A DNA stretch of 64,000 nt from WHTK01 sp965197795 (lineage in GTDB: Bacteria; Chloroflexota; Dehalococcoidia; DSTF01; WHTK01): the NCBI GenBank assembly GCA_965197795.1, contig OZ240228.1, forward strand, positions 1,054,001 to 1,118,000, read 5' to 3'. The notes below the pieces were generated by a model that was not told the origin of the DNA, did not search any database, and saw only the letters and a program-made list of their open reading frames with translations. Positions 1 through 8,390 of the stretch are shown piece by piece. A program made the position numbers and the translations under genes. Numbering within the stretch: position 1 is the first letter of the stretch; the number at the start of each line of letters is the position of its first letter.

Positions 1-723
1 CCCTACGTCGCGCCCGTGCCTACCCGTCCTTACCTCGACGAAGTCGGCGAGCAACCTGGCAGGCTCAGGATCGCGTGGACCAGCAGAGCACCGAATGGCG
101 CCGATATCCATCCCGAATATCTGCGACTGCTAGAACAAACCGTGCAACTCTGCACGGATCTCGGTCACCACGTCGAGGAACGCGAGCCCGAAGTCGACGA
201 AGCAGAAATCGTGCCGACATTTCTCACGCTGGCAGCGGCGAACACCGTCGTCAATCTAGCGGGCCATCCGACTGCCGGGCACACGGCTCACGAAGATGAT
301 GTCGAGCGCATCACCTGGCTCACCGCGAAGATGGGCGAAAAAGTCGGCGCGGCCGATTATGTACGCGCGACGCAAACGGCACATCGCCTCGGCCGCCAGA
401 TGGCGGCATTCCATTCGGAGTGGGACGTGTTGCTGACACCAGGGCTGGCTTCGCCCGCTGTGAAACTGGGCTGGCTCGACATGACGATGGATGACGTCGA
501 CGAATACTGGCAGCGTGTCTTCCGGTTCTCACCCTTCACCGTCTTGTTCAACCTCACCGGCCAGCCGGGGATGATGCTGCCGCTCGGCCAAAGCACGAAC
601 GGGCTGCCGCTCGCAGTGCAACTCGTCGCGCGCTATGGCGACGAGGCGACGCTGTTCCGCCTCGGTGCGCAACTCGAAGTGGCACGGCCCTGGTTTGGCC
701 GCAAGCCCGCGTTGGTCTCTTAG
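1..723 (+). CDS. Amidase-signature family hydrolase, C-terminal part (cut by window edge)
   Basis: The frame is open to the left edge, so only the C-terminal ~240 residues are present. The end of the protein resembles the amidase-signature family (GatA-like amidohydrolases), with a region reading FTVLFNLTGQPGMMLPLG and then GLPLAVQLVARYGDEATLFRLGAQLE, the usual C-terminal substrate-pocket segment. The catalytic Ser-cisSer-Lys triad would lie upstream of the window and cannot be checked. Family members hydrolyse amides in the cytoplasm. Neighbouring oxygenase and hydantoinase genes suggest a catabolic role rather than tRNA amidation, but the substrate is unknown. Confidence 0.85.
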   Translation, partial: PYVAPVPTRPYLDEVGEQPGRLRIAWTSRAPNGADIHPEYLRLLEQTVQLCTDLGHHVEEREPEVDEAEIVPTFLTLAAANTVVNLAGHPTAGHTAHEDDVERITWLTAKMGEKVGAADYVRATQTAHRLGRQMAAFHSEWDVLLTPGLASPAVKLGWLDMTMDDVDEYWQRVFRFSPFTVLFNLTGQPGMMLPLGQSTNGLPLAVQLVARYGDEATLFRLGAQLEVARPWFGRKPALVS

Positions 724-887
724 GCAATTCCAAATTGGTGTCAAGTCCGCAATCCATGCGAGGTCGTTTTTCTCAAGCGGGAGGATGCACTGGAGAGTGC
801 ACCGGGAACCGGGGATGGCTGACGGCGTAGCTTTGCCGAGTTGGTGTAATACTTCCCATTAGGCTTACGCAGCAAGCAAGGAGCGGT

Positions 888-1196
888 GTGGTATTTACAA
901 GCGTGGGATTTCACAAGATTTTGCCGCAGCACGTCGGCGACTACATCGAAAACATGAGAATCTGCGCCGAGGCGAGCAACAAAGAGCCGGGCTGTATCCG
1001 CTACGAGGTCCTACAGGACACCGAGGACGCAACGGTCTTTTGTCTCCTCCAGGTGTTCAGAGACGAGGTCGCTTACCAGGCCCATCAGGATGCGGATCAC
1101 CACCGGCACTGGATGGAGATATCAGGCGCCTGGCGGGACCTGAGCGGCCGCCGCACCCACGACATGCGTTATATAACTGCCGAGCCAACGAGATAA
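888..1196 (+). CDS. ABM-domain (antibiotic biosynthesis monooxygenase-like) protein
   Basis: A 102-residue protein made of one ferredoxin-like ABM domain. Typical features are the N-terminal strand VGFHKILPQHVGDYIENMRICAEAS, then EPGCIRYEVLQDTEDATVFCLLQVFRDEVAYQAHQDADHHRHW. Members are small dimeric cofactor-free oxygenases or quinol-handling enzymes; many have no proven reaction. The start is GTG at 888, with AAGGAG at 878-883 four bases before it. It stands alone between an amidase and a VOC gene. The substrate cannot be inferred. Confidence 0.85.
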   Translation: MVFTSVGFHKILPQHVGDYIENMRICAEASNKEPGCIRYEVLQDTEDATVFCLLQVFRDEVAYQAHQDADHHRHWMEISGAWRDLSGRRTHDMRYITAEPTR

Positions 1197-1220
1197 TCGC
1201 GCGGCAAGTGGCTCGACATC

Positions 1221-1272
1221 AGAGCCGAGTTCCAGGACATAAAGCCTGTCCTGAACCCGCCGAAGGGATGCA
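1221..1272. repeat. 52-bp interspersed palindromic repeat, copy 1
   Basis: Differs at one position from 2483-2534. It contains CAGGACA-TAAAGCC-TGTCCTG, a 7-bp stem with a 7-nt loop. Its reverse complement carries a TTCGGCGGGTTCAGGACAGG segment related to the repeats inside nrdJ and lhr. It lies between the ABM and VOC genes. Confidence 0.85.
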
Positions 1273-1408
1273 ACCTGCCCTGGAGCTTGTACTGAGGGTG
1301 TTAGGGGTTCCTGAAGGCGCAGCTTGATCACCTTACGGGCCTGCCAGGACGGCGTTAGCGCTGTCCTCTAACCAGAACTCTCAGTGCGTTGTCCTGCATG
1401 GCCGAGGC

Positions 1409-1786
1409 TCAATCGCTCGGTTTTACCGAAAGCTCCACGCGGTTGCCACTAGGATCGGTCACGTAGACCGAATAGGCCTGGCCATCGCGCTCCATGCGGA
1501 CAGACTCGACCTCAACGCCGCGAGAAGCAAGCTCCTTCTTAAGATCCTCAGCGTTGGCAGGTCCCTCACAGTTGAACGTGTGATGTGGAATGCCTGGCCG
1601 CGGCCGCTGCGCCGCATCGAACAATCCGATCCCCTGCTCGCCAGTCCGAAGCCTGACCACATCGGCACCCGCGATAGTCTGACGGGCGGACTCTGTGGCA
1701 CCAAGTTGGTCTCGGTAGAACGTGACCATCGCATCTAGATCGTCCGCGTTGAGGTTCCAGGAGCGCATGCCGAGAATCTTGAACAT
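1409..1786 (-). CDS. VOC (glyoxalase/bleomycin-resistance) superfamily protein
   Basis: About 126 residues forming paired beta-alpha-beta-beta-beta modules of the vicinal-oxygen-chelate fold: SWNLNADDLDAMVTFYRDQLG at the N-terminus and YSVYVTDPSGNRVELS at the C-terminus. Candidate metal ligands are His in IPHHTFN and Glu in NRVELS. Members are metal-dependent dioxygenases, lyases or resistance proteins. I place the start at the second of two adjacent ATGs, because GGAGG lies 5 nt before it; the first ATG (1789) and an upstream ATG at 1849 are alternatives. The function is unknown. Confidence 0.85.
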   Translation of the reverse strand: MFKILGMRSWNLNADDLDAMVTFYRDQLGATESARQTIAGADVVRLRTGEQGIGLFDAAQRPRPGIPHHTFNCEGPANAEDLKKELASRGVEVESVRMERDGQAYSVYVTDPSGNRVELSVKPSD

Positions 1787-2007
1787 CATCGCCTCCGGTT
1801 TTAGTTCTGGCTGGCGATATTCTAGACCGAGCGGGATCACCTTGGGCATTCGGGTATTGGGAGCAGAAGATCATGCTGCCATCGCGCACCGCGATTGAGC
1901 CTTCAAACTTTCCTCGGTCAAGTCTCACCGCAGAGGGGCATGCGCCTCAGACGCTGGTCAAAAGCACACGACAGGCAGACAATTGCTGCCATGCAGGGGT
2001 CAGTGTA

Positions 2008-2403
2008 ATGGCAACCATACAGGTCATCCTTCAGGGAGCTAGGATCGCGACCTATGATATACACGACTTCCCAATTGTCCTGCAATTTGGTGACCACAAG
2101 ACTTACGAACGGGCGACGTGGTTCATTCCCGCCTTCTCCCGGCACATTTCCGCTCGGCAACTGTCGGAGATCCGCTCCCAGCAAGGTCCCTTTAGCGTCC
2201 TTGTCGATGGACCGGCGGGCTTCCGTTCCGGTCCCTATCCGGCAACCTGGGTCCGTAACTACTACCCTCGTGGCAAAGACTGCGCCTTTATCTTCGTGGA
2301 CCCTGAGTCCAGCGTTCTAAGCGGCGTCGCACTCAGCATTGCCGAAGACTCGCTCGTCATTGACCAACTCGGCGGTACCACACCTGCGCCTTCTGGCGCC
2401 TGA
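2008..2403 (+). CDS. Hypothetical protein
   Basis: About 131 residues beginning MATIQVILQGARIATYDIHDF. No family is recognised. It is soluble, with no signal peptide or membrane segment, and has a middle section rich in aromatic residues and Arg (GFRSGPYPATWVRNYYPRGKDCAFIFVDPE). The frame is open upstream to 1873, but ATG 2008 gives the most protein-like N-terminus; the ribosome-binding site is weak. It lies between two copies of the 52-bp repeat. It could be a real accessory gene or a fragment. Confidence 0.5.
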   Translation: MATIQVILQGARIATYDIHDFPIVLQFGDHKTYERATWFIPAFSRHISARQLSEIRSQQGPFSVLVDGPAGFRSGPYPATWVRNYYPRGKDCAFIFVDPESSVLSGVALSIAEDSLVIDQLGGTTPAPSGA

Positions 2404-2858
2404 CCCATCTACTGCGTCGCTAGCAAGTAGCGGCCGCTACCCCGACGAGCATGCCGCCACGATCGAGCACCTCGACTTCGCCAGAGCCGAGTTTCAGGAC
2501 ATAAAGCCTGTCCTGAACCCGCCGAAGGGATGCAGCCCGCGCTGGGGTGAGGTGATTGCTAAATGCGCAGCGCTTGAGATCTGAGGATGGGTGGTCGCGG
2601 GAGGCCACCACGCTCTTAGGTTGCGAAAGAGTCCTTAGCGGCCGCCGGATGGACGATGCTTGATTAACAGGGGCAGCAAGAAGGCGGACGTCATTGACAT
2701 CTGCAAGGAAGGTGATAAAAGAAGTCGATGACTTGGCTGAATGTGCTGCCAACTTCAGTAACGGGTGCGGAAGGCTGGTTGAAGACAACGAGATGCCCTC
2801 TCCAGCTTGAGCATCGCAGAGACCGCATCGCTCATTGTTCTGCAGGAGGAACCAGGTA
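2404..2858. other. 455-bp non-coding gap before the Rieske gene
   Basis: Contains the second 52-bp repeat (2483-2534). The frames crossing this gap, including a 164-codon antisense frame, contain no recognisable domain. No convincing promoter or RNA gene was seen. A GGAGGA ribosome-binding site for the next gene ends the gap. Confidence 0.6.
2483..2534. repeat. 52-bp interspersed palindromic repeat, copy 2
   Basis: Same orientation as 1221-1272 and 51 of 52 bases identical, about 1.26 kb downstream. The two copies bracket the VOC gene and the hypothetical gene at 2008. The central stem-loop CAGGACA/TGTCCTG is intact. Confidence 0.85.
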
Positions 2859-4190
2859 ATGCTATCGAAATCAGATAACGAAGTACTCTGTCGCGTTGGT
2901 CCCGGTTCGTACATGGGCGACCTGTATCGCCAGTACTGGTTCCCGGGAATGCCGTCCTACGAGCTGCCAGCGCCCGACAGTCCGCCGAAGCGCGTCCGCT
3001 TCCTCGGTGAGGACCTGGTGGCGTTCCGTGACAGCAACGGCGATGTCGGCCTGGTTGCCCAATCGTGCCCGCATCGGGGCGCCAGCCTATTTTTCGGCCG
3101 CAACGAAGAGGCCGGCCTGCGCTGCGTCTATCACGGCTGGAAGTTCGACGTCAGCGGCGCCTGCATCGACATGCCATCGGAGCCCGCCGAATCCAACTTC
3201 AAGAGCAAGGTGAGGGCCAAGGCCTACCCGACCCACGAGGTCAACAAGATGATCTGGATCTACATGGGTCCGCGTGAGGTGCCGCCACCCTTCCCGGAGT
3301 TCGAGGTCACGACGTTCCCTGACGAGCAAGTCATGGAGCCGAGGATCATGATGGAGGAGGCCAACTGGTTCCAGAACCTGGAAGGCGACATCGACTCGGT
3401 TCACATTGACTACCTGCACTCCCGTGTGCGATTCGACTCGATCGTCTCGGGCAACATTGACGGCAAGTTCGTCCGCGACCGCGCGTCCACCCTCGACGTC
3501 GTCCCGACCGAATACGGCGCGTTCTATTCCGCCAAGCGTCGCTACAACGAAGCCGGCGACATCTGGCATCGCATCACCCAGTACATCTTCCCGGCCCACA
3601 CCATGATCGCCGCCGGCACCGGTGGTCAGGTTACGCTGCGCAGCCACGTGCCGTTGGACGACCACTACTCGATGATGATCTCGCAGACCGTCAACCTCGA
3701 GCGCCCGGTTACCGCCGAGGAGAACGCAGAAGCACGAAACGCCTATGAGAGCGTGGGCGGTTATGTGCCGGTGACCAGCGACCCACGCGATCGCTACGCA
3801 ACGGTTGCGAACAAGCACAACGACTACTTCCTCGACCGCGACCTTCAAAGCAAGCTTTTCATCGGCGTCGAAGCGGCGGGCAACCTGCAAGATCGCGCAA
3901 TGACCGAGCCAATGACCAACGAAGACGGCATCGAGCCGATCTACGACCGGTCCAAGGAACACCTCGCCACCACGGACAGCATGGTCATCATGGCCCGACG
4001 CATGATCATCAAAGCAGCGAGGGTCCTTCGCGAACAGGGCGTGGCTCCGGCCAACGTAGATAACGTCAGCCTGGACGCCGTACGGTCCACATCAATCGTC
4101 CTGCCACCTGGAGCGGACTGGGTAAAGGAATCCGAACCGGGGAGACAGGCCGCCGTGGGCGCCGAAGTCGTTTACGTTATGGCGCCGTAA
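2859..4190 (+). CDS. Rieske non-heme iron oxygenase, catalytic subunit (phthalate-dioxygenase-like)
   Basis: A 443-residue aromatic-ring-hydroxylating type oxygenase. The N-terminal Rieske domain has C70-x-H72 and C89-x2-H92 (CPHRGAS and CVYHGWKF) to hold a [2Fe-2S] cluster. The catalytic domain has NLEGDIDSVHIDYLH, giving the bridging Asp and the two His ligands of the mononuclear iron, close to phthalate 4,5-dioxygenase. A reductase partner is needed for electrons, but none is encoded here. The start ATG 2859 has GGAGGA 10-15 nt upstream. A terminator follows, so it is probably transcribed alone. The substrate is unknown; an aromatic or heterocyclic compound fits the neighbours. Confidence 0.93.
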   Translation: MLSKSDNEVLCRVGPGSYMGDLYRQYWFPGMPSYELPAPDSPPKRVRFLGEDLVAFRDSNGDVGLVAQSCPHRGASLFFGRNEEAGLRCVYHGWKFDVSGACIDMPSEPAESNFKSKVRAKAYPTHEVNKMIWIYMGPREVPPPFPEFEVTTFPDEQVMEPRIMMEEANWFQNLEGDIDSVHIDYLHSRVRFDSIVSGNIDGKFVRDRASTLDVVPTEYGAFYSAKRRYNEAGDIWHRITQYIFPAHTMIAAGTGGQVTLRSHVPLDDHYSMMISQTVNLERPVTAEENAEARNAYESVGGYVPVTSDPRDRYATVANKHNDYFLDRDLQSKLFIGVEAAGNLQDRAMTEPMTNEDGIEPIYDRSKEHLATTDSMVIMARRMIIKAARVLREQGVAPANVDNVSLDAVRSTSIVLPPGADWVKESEPGRQAAVGAEVVYVMAP

Positions 4191-4208
4191 CTTACCGTAT
4201 AACCAGCG

Positions 4209-4246
4209 AAAGGGATGCGCCTCGTACGGCGCACCCCTTTCTTTTA
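4209..4246 (+). terminator. Rho-independent terminator of the Rieske oxygenase gene
   Basis: AAAGGG-A-TGCGCC pairs with GGCGCA-C-CCCTTT around the loop TCGTAC, with a single A/C mismatch, and is followed by CTTTTA. It begins 18 nt after the stop codon. Confidence 0.8.
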
Positions 4247-4484
4247 CCCCCACACGATGACGGCATAGTGTTCGGGTCAATCTACTCTGCCCTGCTCGTC
4301 GGCCAAGGGCCCGATCCGTCCAGGGACTTCGTGATTTATCGGCCGAGCCAGAGTAACATCACGGCTGAGCCACGTCTCAGTAGCCCCTCCTCGGAAGACG
4401 AACTCTACGTGCGCCGCTGTCCAGTCTACGGATTTACCGATGGGTTGAATCTATGCAAGAAATCATCGGACCCAGGCTCAAGTC

Positions 4485-6116
4485 TTGAAGAAAGGAGAGG
4501 AGCTGACGGCCGCCACTCCCCTGAATGGAATCACACTGAAGCTGATTTGGCAGAGGCTGATTTCTATCGTGGACGAAGCCGCGGCTGCCCTCGTCAGAAC
4601 ATCCTTTTCATCAATTGTCCGTGAGTCCAATGACTTCGCCTGTGTGATCACTGACGCTGAGGGACATTCGATCGCGCAAGCATCGAAGAGTATCCCCTCC
4701 TTCATCGGCACCGCGCCCCGAACGATTCGCTGCTTTCTGCAGGAATTCCCGCCTGAGAGCTTGAACGAAGGCGACGTCCTCATCACTAACGACATTTGGC
4801 TTGGCTCCGGACACCTTCCCGATATTACTGTCGCGAAGCCAATCTTTATCCAAGGGCAACTGGTCGCATTCGCGGGTTCCGTTGCGCACTCGCCCGACAT
4901 CGGTGGGCGAATTCGATCGGCGGACGCAAAGGAGGTATTTGAAGAAGGTCTTCAAATACCTGTCATGAAGGTGCTGGAACGAGGCCAAATAAACAAGACT
5001 TTCGAGCAGTTTCTTCGAAAGAATGTCCGAGTCCCCGATCAGGTGATTGGTGACCTGTACACGCAATTCAGTGCCCTTCACCTTATCGAACGGCAGCTTA
5101 TCGCTCTGACTCAGGAGCGCGGGCTGCGTTCGATAAGCGGTTTATCGCATGAACTGCGATCCCGGAGTGAAAAGGCGATGCGCAAAGCCATTTCGGCGCT
5201 CCCTGACGGGATCTATCGCGCTGAAGCAATCAGCGACGGAATCGATGCTCCGATTAAGCTGAAGGTGGCGCTCGAGGTCACTGGTGATGAGATCAAGGTC
5301 GACTATGCCGGCCCTGATCCCCAAGTACAGCGCTCTATCAATGTGTGCCTGGCTTATACGACGGCCTACACGGCCCACGGAATAAAAGCTGTACTCTGCC
5401 CTGACGTGCCTAACAACGACGGCACGTTGGCGCCACTAAGGATTGTTGCCCCAGAGGGCTCGATCCCCAATTCTGTGCCGCCTGCAGCTGGCGGAGCTCG
5501 GGCCCTTATCGGTCATTTCTTGCCCGCGATGGTGTTGAGTGCTCTAGCCAAAGTCGTACCGGATAGGGTTATCGCAGGAGTAGGCTCGCCATTGTGGTGC
5601 GTGAACATGGCTGGAATAAGACCCGATGGAAAGACGTTTGCAAACCTGTTTTTCCTTAACGGGGGTTATGGGGCTAGCGCCCAGCGGGATGGCCTTAATG
5701 TCCTGTCATGGCCTAGCAACATCTCGTCAACACCGGTGGAAGTCATAGAACAAATCGCGCCGCTAAAGGTCCATTTCCGGAAGTTCAGACCCATGAGCAA
5801 AGCCAATGGTGCTCGGCGAGGGGGTGCCGGCCAAGAAATGCTCCTGGAGAGTCTGAGTGATCGGCCCGCCACCATGTCCTTCATGGCCGAACGCACCCGG
5901 CCCGAAGCGGCGGCACCAGGAATCAATGGGGGACTGCCGGGGGCCCCGGGTGAAGTCCTGATCGACGGAATGCCGGTTAATCCAAAAACACAACACGTCG
6001 TTCAAAAAGGAACGATGGTGCTCCTCAGGACTCCCGGCGGTGGCGGTGCTGGCGATCCAATAGATCGGCCAATCGAGCTAGTAGACCAGGACCGTGTCGA
6101 CGGCTATATATCGTGA
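4485..6116 (+). CDS. hyuB: Hydantoinase B / oxoprolinase-type subunit (HyuB)
   Basis: A 543-residue member of the hydantoinase B/oxoprolinase family, with typical segments LTLKLIWQRL-type start, VRTSFSSIVRESNDFACVITDAEG, GDVLITNDIWLGSGHLPDITV and SVAHSPDIGG. With HyuA it forms an ATP-dependent enzyme that opens cyclic amides such as hydantoins or 5-oxoproline; acetone carboxylases share the fold. The likely start is TTG 4485, inside a purine-rich AAGGAGAGGAG stretch; the exact start is uncertain. It overlaps hyuA by GTGA (4 nt), so the two are translationally coupled. The order B then A is the reverse of the common arrangement. G+C is visibly lower than in the surrounding housekeeping genes, suggesting transfer. 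Confidence 0.92.
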   Translation: MKKGEELTAATPLNGITLKLIWQRLISIVDEAAAALVRTSFSSIVRESNDFACVITDAEGHSIAQASKSIPSFIGTAPRTIRCFLQEFPPESLNEGDVLITNDIWLGSGHLPDITVAKPIFIQGQLVAFAGSVAHSPDIGGRIRSADAKEVFEEGLQIPVMKVLERGQINKTFEQFLRKNVRVPDQVIGDLYTQFSALHLIERQLIALTQERGLRSISGLSHELRSRSEKAMRKAISALPDGIYRAEAISDGIDAPIKLKVALEVTGDEIKVDYAGPDPQVQRSINVCLAYTTAYTAHGIKAVLCPDVPNNDGTLAPLRIVAPEGSIPNSVPPAAGGARALIGHFLPAMVLSALAKVVPDRVIAGVGSPLWCVNMAGIRPDGKTFANLFFLNGGYGASAQRDGLNVLSWPSNISSTPVEVIEQIAPLKVHFRKFRPMSKANGARRGGAGQEMLLESLSDRPATMSFMAERTRPEAAAPGINGGLPGAPGEVLIDGMPVNPKTQHVVQKGTMVLLRTPGGGGAGDPIDRPIELVDQDRVDGYIS

Positions 6117-8236
6117 CGCCAAGCACGTATTCACTTGGCATCGATATTGGCGGAACTTTCACAGATGTAGTTCTCTACAATCATGAGCAGGCTTACGTCT
6201 TCAGCCATAAAGAACTGACAACACCAGACGAGCCAACGTTTGGCGCAGTTAGAGGAGTTCAGACCCTACTCGAACGCGAGCAGGTATCAGCCAGCGCAAT
6301 CACACGAGTAGTCCATGCGACTACGCTTTTTGCCAACGCTCTACTCGAACGCCAGGGAGCACCAACGGGCCTGGTCACCACCGAAGGCTTTGCCGATACG
6401 CTGGAGATGCTTCGAGAGCACAAATGCGATCTCTCTGATCTGTTCATTGAGATTCCGAAACCACTGATTCCTCGTGCTCTGAGGGCAGAAGTAAAGGAGC
6501 GGGTGAGGGCCGATGGAACCATCGCGCTGCCGCTAGATGGCGATGGTCTTCTCCACGCCTGTCGACAGCTGGTCGATCAAGGAGTTCAGTCCGTCGCTGT
6601 CGTCTTCTTGCACGCGTATGCCAATCCCCAAAACGAGCTTGAGGCGCGAAGGTTGCTTGAACGGCACCTTCCCGAACTCTACATTTCAATCTCAAGCGAT
6701 GTTTCGCCCCAGTTCCGTGAATTCGAGCGGACCTCTACGACCGCCGCTAATGCATACATTGGGCCGCTAGCCGATAGGTACCTGGAAAGCCTGGAGCGAA
6801 TGCTGCCGGGATTGGGTATTCATTGTCCCCTTCTCATGATGCTTTCCAATGGGGGACTCACCCACTTGGGCGAAGCGCGCCGCGTTCCAATCCAGCTTCT
6901 CGAGTCTGGTCCAGCAGCGGGCGCCATCGCGGCTGGATACTTCAGCAAGCGTTCGCAGATCGCCGATGTTCTCGCCTTCGACATGGGTGGTACGACCGCC
7001 AAGTTGAGCATCGTCGAAGGACACCAGCCACTTGTTGTTCATCAATTCGAGGCAGCACGGGAGAGACGCTTCGCGAGCGGTAGTGGAATTCCACTCAATA
7101 TCTCGACAGTAGAACTTATCGAGGTTGGCGCGGGTGGTGGGAGTATTGCCCACCTCGACAGCCTGAACCTTCTTAAGGTGGGGCCCCTCAGCGCCAACTC
7201 CAAGCCCGGCCCTGCCTGTTATCTCCTGGGTGGAACAGATCCTACGGTCACGGATGCGAATCTTCTCATGGGCCACTTGGACCCCGACACCTTCGCAGGC
7301 GGCACGATGAAGCTAAGCAGTGACGCGGCTTCGGAATCCATTGGAAATATCGTTGACACCCTTGGAATGTCTAAGGAGCACGTTGTTGACGGAGTGCTCG
7401 CAATAGTAAATGAGAACATGGCTGCGGCCGCACGAGTTCATGTAGCCGAACAAGGCTATGATGCGTCCGATTTCGCGCTCATCGTGACTGGTCGAGGCGG
7501 CCCCCTCCATGGCTGTGACGTAGCCCGCAGGCTTGGAATAACGCGAGTAATCTGTCCACCTGGTGCCGGTGTTGCTTCCGCGTTGGGGCTCCTAATAGCG
7601 CCGGCACGCGTTGACAGGTCTGCAACTATTGCTCGTCAATTAAAGGAGATCGGTCCCGACGACCTAGAAGCTGCATTCCAAACGTTGGAGGAAGACGCCT
7701 CGAGCGTCATGCGAGATACGCTCACTCCCGGCGCTGAATACGCATTCGAACGCCGAGCCGACATCCGATTCGCTGGCCAGGGCTTCGAGATCATCACGCG
7801 ACTCCCAGACGGTCCGTTCGACGAAACAATTCGGGAAAGAATACACACCGAATTCCAGTTAGCCTACACACGGGTCTTTGGGCAAGTTCCGCCTGTAGAA
7901 GAAATCGAACTAGTCAACCTCCGCCTTGCTGCCGTTGAGCAATTGGTAGACCGTCCACTTACGCTGGATGGCTCGAGAAAAGAAACCTGGAGAGTCGGCG
8001 TCGATGCTCGCGAGGTGTGGAACGGGGAGACTGGCCGATCTGGAACGTTGAAGGTCCTTTCTCGCGAAAGCCTCGTGGTTGATGAGATATGGCCAGGACC
8101 CCTTATCATCGAAGACGCCTCATCGACGCTGCTCGTACCGGAGGAGGCAACTGTGCTCCGCGACCGCGCTGGCAACCTTATTATCGACCTCAAGTCGGAC
8201 TCACGGTCTGGATCAGCGACGACGCTAGGTCCGTAG
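6113..8236 (+). CDS. hyuA: Hydantoinase A / oxoprolinase-type ATPase subunit (HyuA)
   Basis: A 707-residue actin-fold ATPase subunit. The phosphate-binding motif GIDIGGTFTDVV is at residues 9-20, the second nucleotide-binding segment reads LAFDMGGTTAKLS, and ESGPAAGAIAA is the adenosine-side motif. Family members couple ATP hydrolysis to hydrolysis or carboxylation of a cyclic amide or ketone together with HyuB. The GTG start overlaps the hyuB stop. Same low G+C as hyuB. The substrate (hydantoin, N-methylhydantoin, 5-oxoproline or other) cannot be told from sequence. Confidence 0.93.
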   Translation: MTPSTYSLGIDIGGTFTDVVLYNHEQAYVFSHKELTTPDEPTFGAVRGVQTLLEREQVSASAITRVVHATTLFANALLERQGAPTGLVTTEGFADTLEMLREHKCDLSDLFIEIPKPLIPRALRAEVKERVRADGTIALPLDGDGLLHACRQLVDQGVQSVAVVFLHAYANPQNELEARRLLERHLPELYISISSDVSPQFREFERTSTTAANAYIGPLADRYLESLERMLPGLGIHCPLLMMLSNGGLTHLGEARRVPIQLLESGPAAGAIAAGYFSKRSQIADVLAFDMGGTTAKLSIVEGHQPLVVHQFEAARERRFASGSGIPLNISTVELIEVGAGGGSIAHLDSLNLLKVGPLSANSKPGPACYLLGGTDPTVTDANLLMGHLDPDTFAGGTMKLSSDAASESIGNIVDTLGMSKEHVVDGVLAIVNENMAAAARVHVAEQGYDASDFALIVTGRGGPLHGCDVARRLGITRVICPPGAGVASALGLLIAPARVDRSATIARQLKEIGPDDLEAAFQTLEEDASSVMRDTLTPGAEYAFERRADIRFAGQGFEIITRLPDGPFDETIRERIHTEFQLAYTRVFGQVPPVEEIELVNLRLAAVEQLVDRPLTLDGSRKETWRVGVDAREVWNGETGRSGTLKVLSRESLVVDEIWPGPLIIEDASSTLLVPEEATVLRDRAGNLIIDLKSDSRSGSATTLGP

Positions 8237-8390
8237 CACCTCCTCATCCTGGTTCAGACGATGCGACTCTGAACCCGACAGACTCGTTCGTGGCCCCGAT
8301 CTTCTAGCTCTCTACGCTTTCAGCAGCCCAAACTACGACGAAGTCGCTGCCTAACTGTGTCCAGATTCGTAAGGTTCTCTGTTGCGAGAG

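Noticed and set aside
2420..2914. 164-codon minus-strand frame crossing the repeat before the Rieske gene
   Set aside because: Much of it is translation of the 52-bp repeat and of the opposite strand of the Rieske gene start; no recognisable fold.
3087..3962. 291-codon antisense open frame over the Rieske oxygenase gene
   Set aside because: Composition is typical of a reverse-frame shadow (Val, His, Arg, Asp rich), and the plus-strand enzyme has all its metal ligands.
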